NCBI RefSeq assembly: GCF_000005505.3
Contig: NC_016131.3
Location: 43,981,355 to 44,045,354, forward strand
DNA length: 64,000 bases
Source: Brachypodium distachyon
Taxonomy: Eukaryota > Streptophyta > Magnoliopsida > Poales > Poaceae
Direction: 5' to 3'
In this document: in pieces, positions 11,309 to 22,567 of the stretch
How the letters are laid out: each line of letters opens with the position of its first letter
How positions within the stretch are numbered: the stretch's first letter is position 1
The notes under the pieces: generated by a model
Database searches by the model: none
Seen by the model: the letters and a program-made list of their open reading frames with translations, nothing else
What the model was told of the DNA's origin: nothing
Position numbers and translations under genes: made by a program

Positions 11309-12904
11309 TTGATGAAGAAAGCCAACGGCAAGTGGCAAATGTGTGTCGACTTTACCGACCTGAACAAGGCGTGCCCCAAGGACGACTACCCGCTCCCTCG
11401 GATCGACCAACTACTCGACTCCACGGCGGGATGCGAAAGGTTGAGTTTCTTGGACGCCTATTCAGGATATCCCCAAGTCCACATGGCCAAGGAAGACGAG
11501 GAAAAAACCAGCTTCATCACTCACATCGGCACCTTCTTCTATCGCAGAATGCCCTTTGGTTTGAGGAACGCCGGCACAACTTTCCAACGCCTTGTCAGCC
11601 TCATCCCCAAGGACCAATTGGGGAGGAACGCCGAAGTATACGTTGATGACGCCGTCATCAAAAGTAAAATTGCGAAGACCCATCCCAAGGACCTGCAAGA
11701 AACCTTCGACAATATCCGCAAGTACGGCGTGAAGCTCAATCCAGAGAAGTGCGTATTTGGAGTTCGAGGAGGAAAACTCTTAGGCTTCCTTTGTCTCCCA
11801 ACGGGGGATCGAGGCCAACCTGGAAAAAATCCGGGCCATCCTAGAGATGGAACCTCATCGCTCCGTCAAAGATGTGCAATGTCTAGCGGCAACAATGGCG
11901 GCCCTAGGACGATTCGTCGCCTGGTCAACCGAAAAGGGTCTTCCTTTCTTCAAAGCCTTGAGGAGCCTCGACAACTTTGAGTGGACCGACGAAGCTCAAA
12001 GGGCCTTCGAAGAGCTCAAGACCTATTTGTTGACCCCTCACTTCTCACGAGCCCAAAGTAGGGAGAGCCTTTGCTCCTGTACCTTGCCGCGACCCCGGTC
12101 GCCGTAAGTGCAGCACTCGTGAAGGAAGAAGATGGGTCACAACGCCCGGTATACTACGTGAGCGAAGCTTTGGGAGGAGCAAAGGGTCGATACACCCAGA
12201 TCGAGAAAATCGCATACGCCCTCCTCATGGCCTCTCGAAAGCTCCGTCATTACTTCATGGGCCACACCATCATGGTGCCAACTACCTTCCCACTCAAAGA
12301 AGTCTTCGGCAACAAGGAGGCCACCGGAAGATTCGCCAAATGGGCAACGGAATTGGCTCATTTCTCGTTGGAACTCACGGCGAGAACGGCCGTAAAATCC
12401 CAAGTCCTGTCTGACTTCGTGGCCGAGTGGCATGCTTCACTAGTCCCGCCTAAAGAAATCACATCCAAGACCGAGCTCCCCGAACCACATTGGATAATGA
12501 GGTTCGAGGGCTCTAAGCACCTCGACGGTGCAGGGACTGGAGTTATACTCATCAGCCCCGAAGGAAAGATCTTGGAGTACGCCGCCCATCTTGACTTCAG
12601 TGCCACCAACAATATGGCAGAATATGAGGCGCTACTTCTCGAACTTCAATTAGCCAAGGCCATGGGAGTCCGACACCTTCTCATCCAAGGAGACTCCCAA
12701 CAGGTGATAAACCAAATGGACAAGTCATATCAATGCCTTAATGAAAGGATAAAGAAATACATCGAAGAAGTTCGCAAGATCGACCGGTATTTCCTGGGCA
12801 TGGAGGCGCGACGCATTCCACGAGAAGAAAATCACCTGGCCAACTGGTTACCCGAACGGCCGGTTCTAAGGAACCACTGCCACCCGGTGCATTCTTCGAA
12901 GTAA
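11309..12904 (+). pseudogene. pol, reverse transcriptase and two RNase H domains (Tat-type element)
   Basis: The RT block 11309-11980 shows KWQMCVDFTDLNKACPKDDYPLPRID, SFLDAYSGYPQV, the FFYRRMPFGLRNAGTTFQRL motif and a YVDDAVIKS active-site box. A frameshift near 11800 moves RT thumb and connection text to 11847-12107, and another near 12070 leads into 12071-12904. That frame holds the ordinary Ty3 RNase H (VYYVSEALGGAKGRYTQIEK) and then a second RNase H1-like domain (ATNNMAEYEALLLELQLAKA, IQGDSQQV). In the second domain the expected first catalytic Asp (usual DGS) is Glu in RFEGSKHLDGAG, while Glu in AEYEAL and Asp in GDS are kept. Multiple breaks make it inactive. Confidence 0.85.
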
Positions 12905-12963
12905 TTCGCGCCCCATCCATAAAGGAAGAATCCGACGCCCTTGACGAGGCTTCAAATACCAGC

Positions 12964-14242
12964 ATGGTCATCGACACTCCACCCTCTTGGATGAAACCAA
13001 TTATCCGCGCCTTGAAAGACAAGGTGGACGAAGAAGTGGAAGGCCCAAGCGCCAAAACCCTGCTAGCAAAAGCCAAGATGTACGTCCTCCTCGACGGCAT
13101 TCTATACAAGAAAGGAGCGGGTGCATTGCTTAAATGCATAACTCTTGACCGAGGAGCCCAGCTCCTCCTGGAAATCCATTCAGGAATATGCGGCCACCAT
13201 CTTGCGCCAAGAGCCACCGCGGCAAAAGCTTTACATCAGAGATTCTATTGGCCCAGCATGGTGCAAGACGCAATCACCATATTGTGGAAATGCGAAGCTT
13301 GTCAGAAAATGGCTAAGTCAATCCATGCGCTCGTGACTTCCCTAAAGAATATCCCAATAACAGGCCATTTGCACGCTGGGGAATGGACCTTCTCGGGCCT
13401 TTCCCCGCATGCAACGGGGGTTGCAAGACCTCGTGGTGACGATTAATTACTTCTCCAAATGGATAGAAGCAGCGCCGCTTGGCAAAATCACGTCACAGGC
13501 CGTCCAGAATTTTTTCTGGGAAAACATCATATCCCGATACGGCGTCCCACGAGAGCTAACCGTGGACAACGGCAAACAGTTCGACTATGCAGAATTCATC
13601 AAATTATGTGAATGCCTTGAGATCAAACTGCACTTCGCATCCGTAGCCTACCCCAAGAGCGACGGCGCATGCGAAAGGGCAAATGGACTAATCCTCCAAG
13701 GCCTCCACCGAAGGATAGAGCACACGGTTAGCAAAGCAAGAGGAGCGTGGGGAGATGAGTTCGCTAGCGTGGTTCGAGGCATACACACCTCCGTAAGCCG
13801 TTCCACAAGCCGAACACCATTCTCTTTGGTGTATGGCGCCGAAGCAGTTCTTCCCGCCGAGGTTGAGTTCCGCTCACCTCGGGTCGAAAGGCTCCAGGAA
13901 GCCACTCCACTTGCCTTCATAAAAAATGAAGAGCATCACAAGACGGCAATCGATCTTGTGAAAGAAGCTCGTGACAAAGCCCTCATGAGGCACACCATTT
14001 ATGAGCAAAGTGCCGCACGCTTCTACAACACAAGGGTGCGGGAACGAGCCTTCTCCCAAGGAGATCTCATGCTAAAAAAGAACGTCGACCCAAAACTCCT
14101 ACGCAAACTCGACCCTAAATGGGAAGGACCGTACCGCATCGCCGCAGTATTGAGAAATGGTGCATACCACCTCGAGAATATGAAGGGGCAAAACCTTGTC
14201 CATGCCTGGAACGGAGACAAACTCCGGCGCTTCTACGCCTAA
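12964..14242 (+). pseudogene. pol, integrase (Tat-type element)
   Basis: The zinc-binding HHCC domain reads HSGICGHHLAPRATAAKALH followed by KCEACQKMA (about 13170-13310). The catalytic core has the first Asp in GMDLLGPF (about 13384), the second in TVDNGKQF (about 13560) and Glu in GACERANG (about 13670). A frameshift near 13400-13440 separates the zinc domain and first Asp from the rest. The C-terminal part (LMLKKNVDPKLLRKLDPKWEGPY) runs to the stop at 14242. Confidence 0.85.
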
Positions 14243-15466
14243 GGAGGAACTTCAAGGGCGATCCTTGCCGCTCCCAAAAAGGAGACTATCAGCGCCCAAC
14301 CGGCCTTTTTTTCCCTACGAAACTTCGAGAGATCGTAAGCGCTAACGAGGCCACGTCTACATAAGGCTTGTAAGTGCCCATCGGGACCTACCTTAAGACA
14401 AGAAAGTAAGGATCAATAAAAGCAAGTCCTTGAGGAAAAATTAAGAGTGACACGAGACACTCACACGACTCATCGTCGAAAAAGAGCCGCTGTCCCCGTG
14501 CCGCTCACCGAGGAACGCGAAAAGGCCTCCGTTGGCCCGAGCATCCTCTAAAAATGTCCATGGACATAGGTCACCACTAAGCGACTCGTTCCTTGGTGGA
14601 TCCTAGCGTGCCTCGAGGCCATCCACCAAGTAGAACTAAGTCCCTCGAGGGCCGGAAGCTCCTTAAAACGCATTTAAGGGGAACCACAAATAAGCAAGTT
14701 ATGCATGAGTTTACTTACCTCGGAGAACCATGCTACCCGTATGCGAGACGTCGCGCACGGGTTTGCATGATAGTAACCGGGTTAAGGCTCCATAATAATC
14801 ACGGGAAAGCATAGCTTCCTGAAGTCTGAAGAGGGAAAATTCCGCATGAAATTTCCCGAACGACAGGTCGAAATGTCCAAATCATTACCGGCATATCGAT
14901 AGCGACCCTCACAAGGGTACTAGGATCCATGGCTTGTAACCATGGCCTAAGGCACCGAAGCCAAGTCGTATCCCAACGGCGACATCATTGATGACACAAA
15001 AGTGTAATCATAGCAAACAATTTTGCGAGCTGTATAAACTGGGGAAATATAGGGCTTCACAAGAAGGAAATATAGTACTCCGAGAAACACATGTTGAGCC
15101 AAGTTAACATTTCCGATAATGTCGACTATATGGTGAAACATGAGAAATACATGCTGAGCTAAGTTAACATTTCCAATAATGTTGACTACAAAGTAAAGCA
15201 TGAAACACAACAAAAAAGCTTCTTACAACCTCTACGACCAAAAGCCTAAACATGCTAGCCATGAGGCTAAGTCAAGTGGAGATATGCAACATCGCATAAG
15301 TAAGCAGCTGAGGTACATCACCACCTCCGAGGGCGACGAGGCTCACACCTCACCATCACCCTCCTGAACTGCGGGCTCTAGGCAACGCACGAAGCGTCGA
15401 GCCCGAGCGCGAAGAGGAGCACCCTGGTCAGCCAGAACCTTCTTCGCCCCGTGAGACATCTCACCC
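14243..15466 (+). other. Untranslated region of the Tat-type element after integrase
   Basis: No protein is supported. It includes an imperfect 60-bp tandem repeat at 15082-15201, listed separately. Sense frames here are short. Confidence 0.5.
15082..15201 (+). repeat. Two imperfect 60-bp tandem repeats
   Basis: Copies at 15082-15141 and 15142-15201 share GAGAAA.ACATG.TGAGC, AAGTTAACATTTCC.ATAATG and GACTA words. They lie in the non-coding 3' part of the retrotransposon. Confidence 0.75.
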
Positions 15467-18015
15467 TCAAGCCCTCTCATCCCGGCACCGCCATCCAGGA
15501 CTGCCGCAACCACCAACAAAACAAGGTCGAGCACCCGTACTCAGGAGGCACTTCTTCACAGTAGGCTCGATGAGCTCCACCTGGGAAGAAAGCACCCTGC
15601 TCGCCTCATCCACCGTGCGACACGGAGGAAGGTCCGGCTGGGAAACGCTCCTCAAGCAAATCATCGTCTCCCGAATCTCGGTGGCCTGAGCAAGTAAAAG
15701 TGAAACCACCTCAAGACGATGATCTGGAGGAGGGCGAGCACGAGGAGCGAGCATCGGGCCGTCACTCGCTGTAGCCAACTCCACCTTGAGGGAAGCAGCC
15801 TCCGCTCGAGCATGCTCCCTATCAAGGTTGGCCACCACCAAGTTCTCCTCAACTCGACGAGTCTTCGCAACCTCGTCCGCCTGACGCTCCTCAGCGAGCC
15901 GAGCCCTGGTCTCCATGGCCGCAAGCTCCGCCAAAACGCGGGAAAGCTCGGCCTCCACGGCCTCGCGCCGCACCCTCTCCTAAGCCAACTCGCTCAAGGC
16001 AAGGTAGACTTGGACATCTCCACGTCCAAAGCGGCGGAAAGCGCCACCACCTCAGTCTTCAGGGTAGGAAGGGCACCCACGGCCTCGACCAAACCCCTCA
16101 CCTACAAAGAAGACGGAGTTAGCTCAAAAGCAAAACCGAAGGACCAAGGGAGACATATCGCGGATGCTCACCAGCTCCACTGTCACGAGAGGGTCTCTCA
16201 CCCCACCCTCGGTCGTCGGAAGCTCTCCGTCCCTCGCCTGAGTCGGGGGCTCGCCCTCGGGAACCTCGGGAGCCGCGGCCCTCGCACCTGAAAACAAACC
16301 AAGAAAACCATGTCAGAATCTTCAAAGAAGAGCGACACAGCCAAAGAGAAAAGCACTCACCCGAGGTAAGAGCATCCTCCTCGGGACGCTCGCGAACAAC
16401 GGAGAACACCGGGACGCCCGCACCACTAGCTCCAGCCGACAACTCCACCACCGAGTCGCTCCGCAGCCGAAGCCCCATCTCGTGAGTGAAAGCCTCAACC
16501 TCGTGGCTAGAAGGAGGAAGCACGTGCTCAAGTCCAATCTTTCCTTTCATGTGCAGGTCCAAGGTCACCCTCAAAGGGGACCTCGACTCACCCACGACGG
16601 GATCCGCCGTATCCACTGGGGCGTAGTCGTAAGAAGGAGAAGGAGTCGGGGGAGCCTTCCTCTTGCATCCACTCGACGGACGACGTATCTTGGGGACCGG
16701 CGCAACAGGCACCGCCAGGCCCAACATCGCCGTCCCCATCTTCACCCTCCCGCAAGTGTCCCACAACTTGGACCCTACCGCCAGCATCGACGGTGTCGCC
16801 AAGCGGGCGTAGTGATCGCCCCCTCGAAGGAGGCGCCCAAACTTCAGATCCTGTCGCATTGGCACCATCTTCCCGAAGCACTTGGCGATGATGTTGTGAC
16901 ATCCTCCGCCGCTGATCTTGGTCTCATAGCCACGGTGCTTCGGCTCGCCGTACGGACCTATCAGCTGCGAGGCTCACAGCGCCGCCCTCTCCTCGGAAAA
17001 TGTCGCTGAAAAGAGACAAGCCAAAGTAAGTACCATCGCAAGGGAAAAGCAACCAAGGCCCGAAAGGAAAAAGGGAGCGGCACTCACGCGTGGTGACGGA
17101 CTGCGGAGGGCGGAAAAACCGAGGAATCCCAAGCTCAGACCTCGGGCGGCTCCTCATCAAGAAGCGCCCCGCCATCACCATCTTCTCCATGAGGTCGCGA
17201 AAGCTCCTCTCGGCGGACACCTCCTTGATCTTGGTCACCTTCCAAAGGTCGGTCGACCGAAGCTCGCCTGGGTGAGGCACCTCCTTGAGGCCTCCAGCCC
17301 CCGAGTGTCGAGGAAGATCACCTGTGTGTCGAAAATGCGTCTTCGAAGCCCGAAGGAAAAACCACTAGGACTACCACTTGTCAAACAACTTCACCGTGCT
17401 CCTCCCCGGCATGAGCAGAAAGTCGTATCCAAAGCCGGAACGAAGCCACAGGTTCACCGAACCAAAGGCGCTCAGGGTAAAGCCGTCAGGAGTGAGCGAC
17501 TCCCTCACCTCCATGGTGAAGTAGAACAGCAACAACTTCATTGAAGGCTCCTCGTGAAGCGCCATCTCGCACAGGCAGCGGAACACGTTCAACTTCACGA
17601 CCGCCGAAGGGTAAAGCTGGGCCAGCTCAATGCCATACGTCTCAAAGAACTCTAGCAGGAAGGGGTGGACGGGAACACACAAGCCGGCATGGAACCAAGC
17701 CGTAAACACCACGATGCACCCTGAACGCCACTTGTGGTCGAGCTTGAACTCCTCCCCATCAGGCAAGATACCATCCCCCTTGGGGAAGTATCCCGCCTCC
17801 TCCAGCTGAACAAGGTCCTCGGGACTCGCCGAAGACGGGAGAAGGAAGTCATGAGCACAACCGCCCTCCATCGGAACCGTCGGGACCACCGGAGGATCCC
17901 CACGCGGACGAAAGGCGACCTTCTTCTTCCTCGACGGCTGGCTCCCCGCTCGCTCCACCGCGGACCCCTTGGAAGGCCCCATCTCGGTTGTGAGCTCGGC
18001 ATCGGGTCCCGCCAT
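15467..18015 (-). pseudogene. Antisense spliced gene of the Tat element (PF04195-like, coiled-coil C-terminus)
   Basis: On the minus strand an ATG at 18015 opens MAGPDAELTTEMGP and a frame with HPFLLEFFETYGIELAQLYP and NVFRCLCEMALHEEPSMKLL, the pattern annotated in grasses as 'putative gypsy type transposon' (PF04195, by recollection). Exon-like blocks follow. About 18015-17089 contains two in-frame TAG codons near 17355-17365 and ends at a GTGAGT donor. 17006-about 16365 starts after a CTCTTTTCAG acceptor and ends at GGTGAGTGC. 16288-about 16171 starts after TTGTTTTCAG and ends at GTGAGCATC. The last block begins near 16100 after TTCTTTGTAG and runs into a long Glu/Ala/Arg coiled coil ending at a TGA at 15467, with an in-frame stop near 15990. 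Tat-lineage elements are known to carry such antisense ORFs. This copy is decayed. Confidence 0.7.
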
Positions 18016-19810
18016 CTCGCCTAAAAGAACAAAAATTTGACAATGGTTAGAAGGAATATGGGAAAATCTCAAAGAGACTAGCAAGCAAAACAGAAAAAAA
18101 AATGGCAGCCAAGCTCCCTGGGCCGCTCAATCCGCGCGGGTGCAGGAAAGAAGCCAAGCCTCACGGGCCGACGCCCTCGGCCTGCCTGCGCGCGCAAGAA
18201 AGAGGTAGGGGAGCCCCAGCGCCACCGGCCTCCGGCCCGCTCGATCTTACTGTCAAAAAAAAGAAGGACCGAGCCGGCTGCGGCCCACGCTCGTAGGGTG
18301 CCCTGCCGCGCGCACCGAGCAACTGTGCCGCGCACGTCCGGCCGCCGTGCCCCGCGCGTCCGCGCCGCAGACACCCCTGCCGTGCACACTGAGCCGCTGT
18401 GCCGCGCGCGTCCAGCCGCGGTGCCGCGCGCGCCATGCTGCTGTGTCGCCCAGCCAGGCATGCCAAGCCACATTGCCGCGTGTACACCGTGAACTCCCAC
18501 TACGCGCACTCATGCCGCTCTACGCCAGGCAAGCCTCGCGCCGCGCTCACGTCCTCACCGCCATGCCGCTAGTACGCCCCGGAGGTGATCGACGGAATGC
18601 CCGAAGGACCTACAAAGCTCAAACTCACTGTAACCAACATGGTGTTGCCCCTCTCACCTTCACACGAGCAGGTATGGCTCGGCCGACGATGAGGGTCTCC
18701 CGGGAAGACTTGAATGCAACGCCTACACCTCGCACCAAGCGGCCTCGCACGCACGCCTCGTCCCCACGAAGCTTTGACGACGACGAGCTTCCGCGGTGGC
18801 TCCTTAGCTGCCAAAACCACCTCCGTCGCGTTCAAGAGATGGCTAATGCCCCGGCAAGGTGCCCTAGAACACCCAAGTCCTGAAGAAATTTCGGGCGCTG
18901 CCGAACGAGGCTTCGATGCCAGAAAGATCAAACAAGACCGGTGTGGAGCTCCCCCATGAACCCATGGTTCCATTTTATAGGCCTCAAGGGCACCCTTGGC
19001 GTCCGCGCCGGCCAACCCGAGGTCGACACCTCACCGTCCTTGGTCACAGTGCAACAAGACAAGGGAGGGGGAAGAATGGGCAAGGGGAGCATCAACTTTC
19101 CCCAAAAGGGGGCTGGCCTAGCCAAAGGAGGGCGCCTCCCCCACGGGCCGACGTCCCGGCCGCGTCGGCGTCACCTCCGGTGACGACCGGGCGCCTGCTA
19201 AAGGCGAAAGGGAGGCAACGGTCCCTCCCTCCTGTACCAAGGAGGAAGACGACCTCCCATCCGTCCGATATAGGGATGAGGAGCCCTCCCGGCCGTCCAT
19301 CTTCATAACACAGGGCGAACCGGTACCAGGCTCGGCTGGGCCACGGCCCAAAAAAGGCCCAAAATCAGCCCAAGTTAAAAAAAGAAGAAAAAGGGAAGAG
19401 GAATACTGCTCACCCAAAGGCGCCGGCCCAAGCGCTGGCCCAGTTCGCGCCAGCGCGTGTGCGGCCGGCTGGGTTCGGGAAAATTGCAAAGAACCCCAGA
19501 AACTTGGGAAAATTGCAGTCAAGTCCTCGGAAATTTTAGGGAGACCCTCGGGGTCCCTGATTTGGCAAAATAGTCCTTTGGGACACCGGTTTTCTCGCAG
19601 AGAGGCTCCTAGGGTCCCGATTTTTGCTAAAATACCCCTCGAAATCTGATTTCTGCAAAGAAGATCGCCGAAGGCATAGAATTTCCCCGGAACATCTCAA
19701 AGGCTCCTCTTTTGCAGGAAAGCCACCAAAGTACCTCAGCCTCTCACCAAGGAAGAACTCAGGAGTCTCTCACGATGGTTGACCCGAAGGCATTCACAAT
19801 GCCTCCCGCT
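18016..19810 (+). other. Non-coding 3' region of the Tat element, upstream of the antisense gene
   Basis: Very GC-rich text at 18100-18560 contains repeated words such as TGCCGCGCGCGTCC and GTGCCGCGCGCGCC. No sense frame looks like a protein. In antisense orientation this is where a promoter for the antisense gene would lie, but no TATA box was confirmed. 19480-19700 is a purine- and T-rich stretch before the polypurine tract. Confidence 0.5.
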
Positions 19811-19822
19811 CAAGGGGGCTAT
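19810..19822 (+). other. Polypurine tract of the Tat-type element
   Basis: TCAAGGGGGCTAT directly precedes the TGTTGTAG start of the 3' LTR, the position of the plus-strand primer. Confidence 0.65.
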
Positions 19823-20702
19823 TGTTGTAGTACAATAAACCCTTATATGCGCCGGGCCGTAAATCCTACGAGACGACGACTAAGTTAACTTTTCTCAGCA
19901 CGAGTTAAGGCGCCAACGTGACGTGGTTAATCCTACATGACAAGGAAAGACAAGTCAACAAGTCAAGCCTCTCATGCCATGGTCAAAATGAGAATTGAGC
20001 TTGAGTAGGGGTAAGAAAGGTGTGAGGAGGGGACCCTTAGTCCATGGTGCACCATGAACCAAGTCCCACTTTTCTCACTTGGTGCACACAAAAGTTATGA
20101 ACCAAGAAATTACTTTTACCATTTTCTCCCACTTTTCTCTCTCCTTCAAGGGTAGCCATGGTTTTTTGTCATGGACCGCTAGGCTATAAATACCTCCCCA
20201 TGGAGGCATGTACCATTCACTCTCAACTTGAATAAAATCAAGGGAAGAGGGCTAGACAGCCTCTTTGAGAGGAGCTCTAGTTTCTAGATCTCGGGAAGCC
20301 TCGTTCGGCCCGAGCCCGAAGGAGAGGGAATCGGGTTAGAGTTCTAAGGGTATCTCGGCCTCGCTAATTGGGAAGCCTCGTTCGGCCCAAGTACGAGGCG
20401 GCCCCTTTCGACTTCTCGCTAAGTGATTCGGGGAACCTCGATCGACCCGAAACACATTGGCTAACGATTTCCTCGAAGCCTCTCCTAACATAGGACTAGG
20501 TCGTACCCGCAGGGTTGACCGAACCTATCCAAAAAATATCGACGCGTCAACTTGTCCAAGTGTACGGCAACCCTCGCTATAAGGCCGGCGTACACGCCGT
20601 ACTTTTACGCACTTGTGCCATCGAGTTTTGACACCATTTACTTTAATTGTTGTCGAGAACAACAAGTTTTGACACCATTTACTCTAATTGTTGTCGAGAA
20701 CA
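19823..20702 (+). repeat. 3' LTR of the Tat-type element, with a duplicated end
   Basis: It matches the 5' LTR from TGTTGTAG onward with scattered substitutions. The regular end falls at about 20664. A 38-bp unit (GTTTTGACACCATTTACT...) is then repeated, so the end motif TTGTTGTCGAGAACAA appears twice. Confidence 0.85.
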
Positions 20703-20776
20703 AGTGTCTTCCCAAAAGCTAAAGCACCATGTTTGTGCCTGCAATGAGCGGATGATTTGTGTAATTAAAACTGACT

Positions 20777-20815
20777 CTAGATATTAGTTAGCACTTGCGA
20801 CGGTGCAACGTGGTA
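20777..20815 (-). mobile_element. Possible Helitron 3' terminus
   Basis: On the minus strand the text reads GTTGCACCGTCGCAAGTGC and ends ATATCTAG. This resembles the hairpin-plus-CTAG 3' ends of maize Helitrons (CGTnryAA core). The base after CTAG is A rather than the usual T, so the match is weak. Confidence 0.25.
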
Positions 20816-21039
20816 AAAAAAAAGTAGATTTTTAGCTGAATTTTACCCGACTCTAGAATTTGACACTTCACAAAAAAAATTGGTTCTTTTTTATTATTAG
20901 TTACTCAGAAACACAATTAAGAGCCAAATTTACGTTGACCAAACAACAATTTGGGAATGACCTAATAACAATTTGTGGATGACCTAATAACAATGATAGC
21001 ATTTGCAAGGACCAGATGGGAGATAGCCACTGCGTGTAT

Positions 21040-21122
21040 CTAAACATTTTTGAATATAGATTATAGATACATTTATATTTGAACAAATTTTAGTAAACTT
21101 AATATGAAACGGAGGGAGCAGT
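21040..21122. mobile_element. Right half of a Stowaway-like MITE
   Basis: It ends AATATGAAACGGAGGGAGCA, the mirror of the CTCCCTCCGTTTCATATT left end seen at 34425. No left end is present. Confidence 0.4.
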
Positions 21123-21432
21123 ATTTATTGAAGATCAGGAAGTATACTAAAACGGGAACACGACGTGAAGCAAGAAGGCTACCAGCGGCTTGAATCAATC
21201 AGTACAACGTATACGCATAATATACGTACAAACATATTGCGAGCTAAAAAAAATTCCGAACTCTGTATTTATCGGTTGTTTTATAGTATTAGCATGAGGC
21301 AAGTTTCACGAAACGAAACCAAAAGCATACTGAAGTAACGTGTATTTGTACATTTATAAGGGTACATAAAATCCTTTCCGAGCCTTCGAACACAAGGCTA
21401 GACCAAACTTTTCCCCGACGTACAGGTGCGCT

Positions 21433-22431
21433 CTACACCAGCACGGAGCACCCAGACTTGGCCGGGTCGTAAACGGCGGGGAGCAGGTACTTCCGGCCAT
21501 TAACGCCGACCGCGTTGTAGCTGCCTCCGGTGGTCTCGTCGAGCATCACCTTCCCTGCGTACCCGGGGTACGCGCCGGTCCCGAACACCCCCGCGCACGC
21601 CGTGCAGGCCTCGAGCGCCGCGTCCTTGTCGCCCTGGTAGAACCCGTCGCCGAACGGGTTGGTCACGGCGCCGGCCACAACGCTGGCGAGCGTCGCCACG
21701 ATGCCGTCCGCGCCGACGTCCCCGTTGGGCGGCTCCAGCGGCGTGTTGTCATCCGTGACCGGCCCGTACGCCGGTCTCGCGAACGGCCACGCGCACTGCC
21801 CCGGGCACGCGCGCTCGGCGTCGCCCACCCACGCGTAGGCGTATGACGATGCCGATGCCGATGCCGGCCCGGCGCCGTGGAGGCCGCAGCGCGCTCTGCA
21901 GAAGCCCTCGACTGCCACGTCCCGGTCCGTGAGCACGAGCACCAGGGCGCCGGCGCCGGCTTCCTTGGCGCGCGCTCCGGCCGCCGCCGCGGCGAGCTGG
22001 GAGATCTGGGCCAGAGTCAGCGACTTGCCAAGGGAGTACCGCTCGTCGGTGGCCTGGTTGGCCAGAAGGACGCGCGTCGCCGTGGTATTGGGCTTGGACA
22101 GGTAGGATGCGTCGATGGTGCGCCACCATTGCGCGGCTGAGGGTGCGGCGGCGTTAGGGGTGGACGACGGCGGCGGCGTCAGGGAGAGGATGAAGTCGAC
22201 GACGATGGCTCTCTGCGCCGGCTTGAATCGGCCGTACCAGACAATGGACACGTGGATATCGCCTCGGAGGACGGAGCCTCCGTGGTACGAGAGCTCGTCG
22301 CCGACTGGAGTGATCTGCAGCAGCGGCTCGGGCAGGCGTCGTGCGCCAAGAGAGAGCCGTGTCAAGCTCAGCAGGACTACTAGCGTTGCCGTTAGGATCG
22401 CCTGCGCGCCCGTCATGTTACAAGAAGCCAT
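21433..22431 (-). CDS. EXORDIUM-like secreted protein, gene A
   Basis: A single-exon gene of 332 residues of the EXORDIUM / phosphate-induced protein 1 family (PF04674). Family members are secreted to the apoplast and linked to brassinosteroid- and sugar-related growth control; their biochemical activity is unknown. A hydrophobic segment after the start (AILTATLVVLLSLTRLSLGA) is a clear signal peptide. Family signatures follow in order: SIVWYGRFKPAQRAIV, the Cys-rich [63 protein letters not shown] and GRKYLLPAVYDP near the C-terminus. An in-frame ATG at 22491 would add 20 residues; 22431 is preferred because the signal peptide then begins properly. A TATA box lies at about 22560-22567. The ORF is intact and ends at the family's usual Val terminus. 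Confidence 0.93.
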   Translation of the reverse strand: MASCNMTGAQAILTATLVVLLSLTRLSLGARRLPEPLLQITPVGDELSYHGGSVLRGDIHVSIVWYGRFKPAQRAIVVDFILSLTPPPSSTPNAAAPSAAQWWRTIDASYLSKPNTTATRVLLANQATDERYSLGKSLTLAQISQLAAAAAGARAKEAGAGALVLVLTDRDVAVEGFCRARCGLHGAGPASASASSYAYAWVGDAERACPGQCAWPFARPAYGPVTDDNTPLEPPNGDVGADGIVATLASVVAGAVTNPFGDGFYQGDKDAALEACTACAGVFGTGAYPGYAGKVMLDETTGGSYNAVGVNGRKYLLPAVYDPAKSGCSVLV

Positions 22432-22559
22432 TTTTACTGAACTGGCTAGAGTACACAAAGCAGGCAAGCAGCGGGCGGTCTCAAGACTCAAGATCCAGAG
22501 GCTCAGAGGTCACGAGTGCTGTGACTGAATTGTGAGCAGCTGTGTTGCCACTCGTGCGG

Positions 22560-22567
22560 TATTTATA
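22560..22567 (-). promoter_or_regulatory. TATA box of EXORDIUM-like gene A
   Basis: On the minus strand ATATAAATA lies about 130 bases before the preferred ATG and about 70 before the alternative one, predicting a start of transcription near 22530. Confidence 0.6.

Larger units (their letters stand above)
4473..20702 (+). mobile_element. Ty3/gypsy LTR retrotransposon, Tat type, nearly full length but broken
   Basis: Both LTRs are present (4473-5291 and 19823-20702), with a primer-binding site after the first and a purine tract before the second. The order gag, protease, RT, RNase H, second RNase H, integrase places it in Ty3/gypsy. The second, RNase H1-like domain upstream of integrase and an antisense gene between integrase and the 3' LTR point to the Tat lineage (relatives: RIRE2, Grande, Ogre, Retand). 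Frameshifts and stops break every coding part, so it cannot encode its own proteins. A second gypsy element occupies about 5559-8735 inside gag. The flanking 5-mers (actgt on the left, agtgt on the right) match at 4 of 5 bases, so the target duplication is not clean. Confidence 0.9.
20703..21432. other. Spacer with MITE remnants and the 3' flank of EXORDIUM-like gene A
   Basis: No gene is supported. A possible Helitron 3' end (minus orientation) lies at 20777-20815 and the right half of a Stowaway-like MITE at about 21040-21122. The stretch from about 21250 to 21432 is probably the 3' UTR of gene A on the minus strand. Confidence 0.5.
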
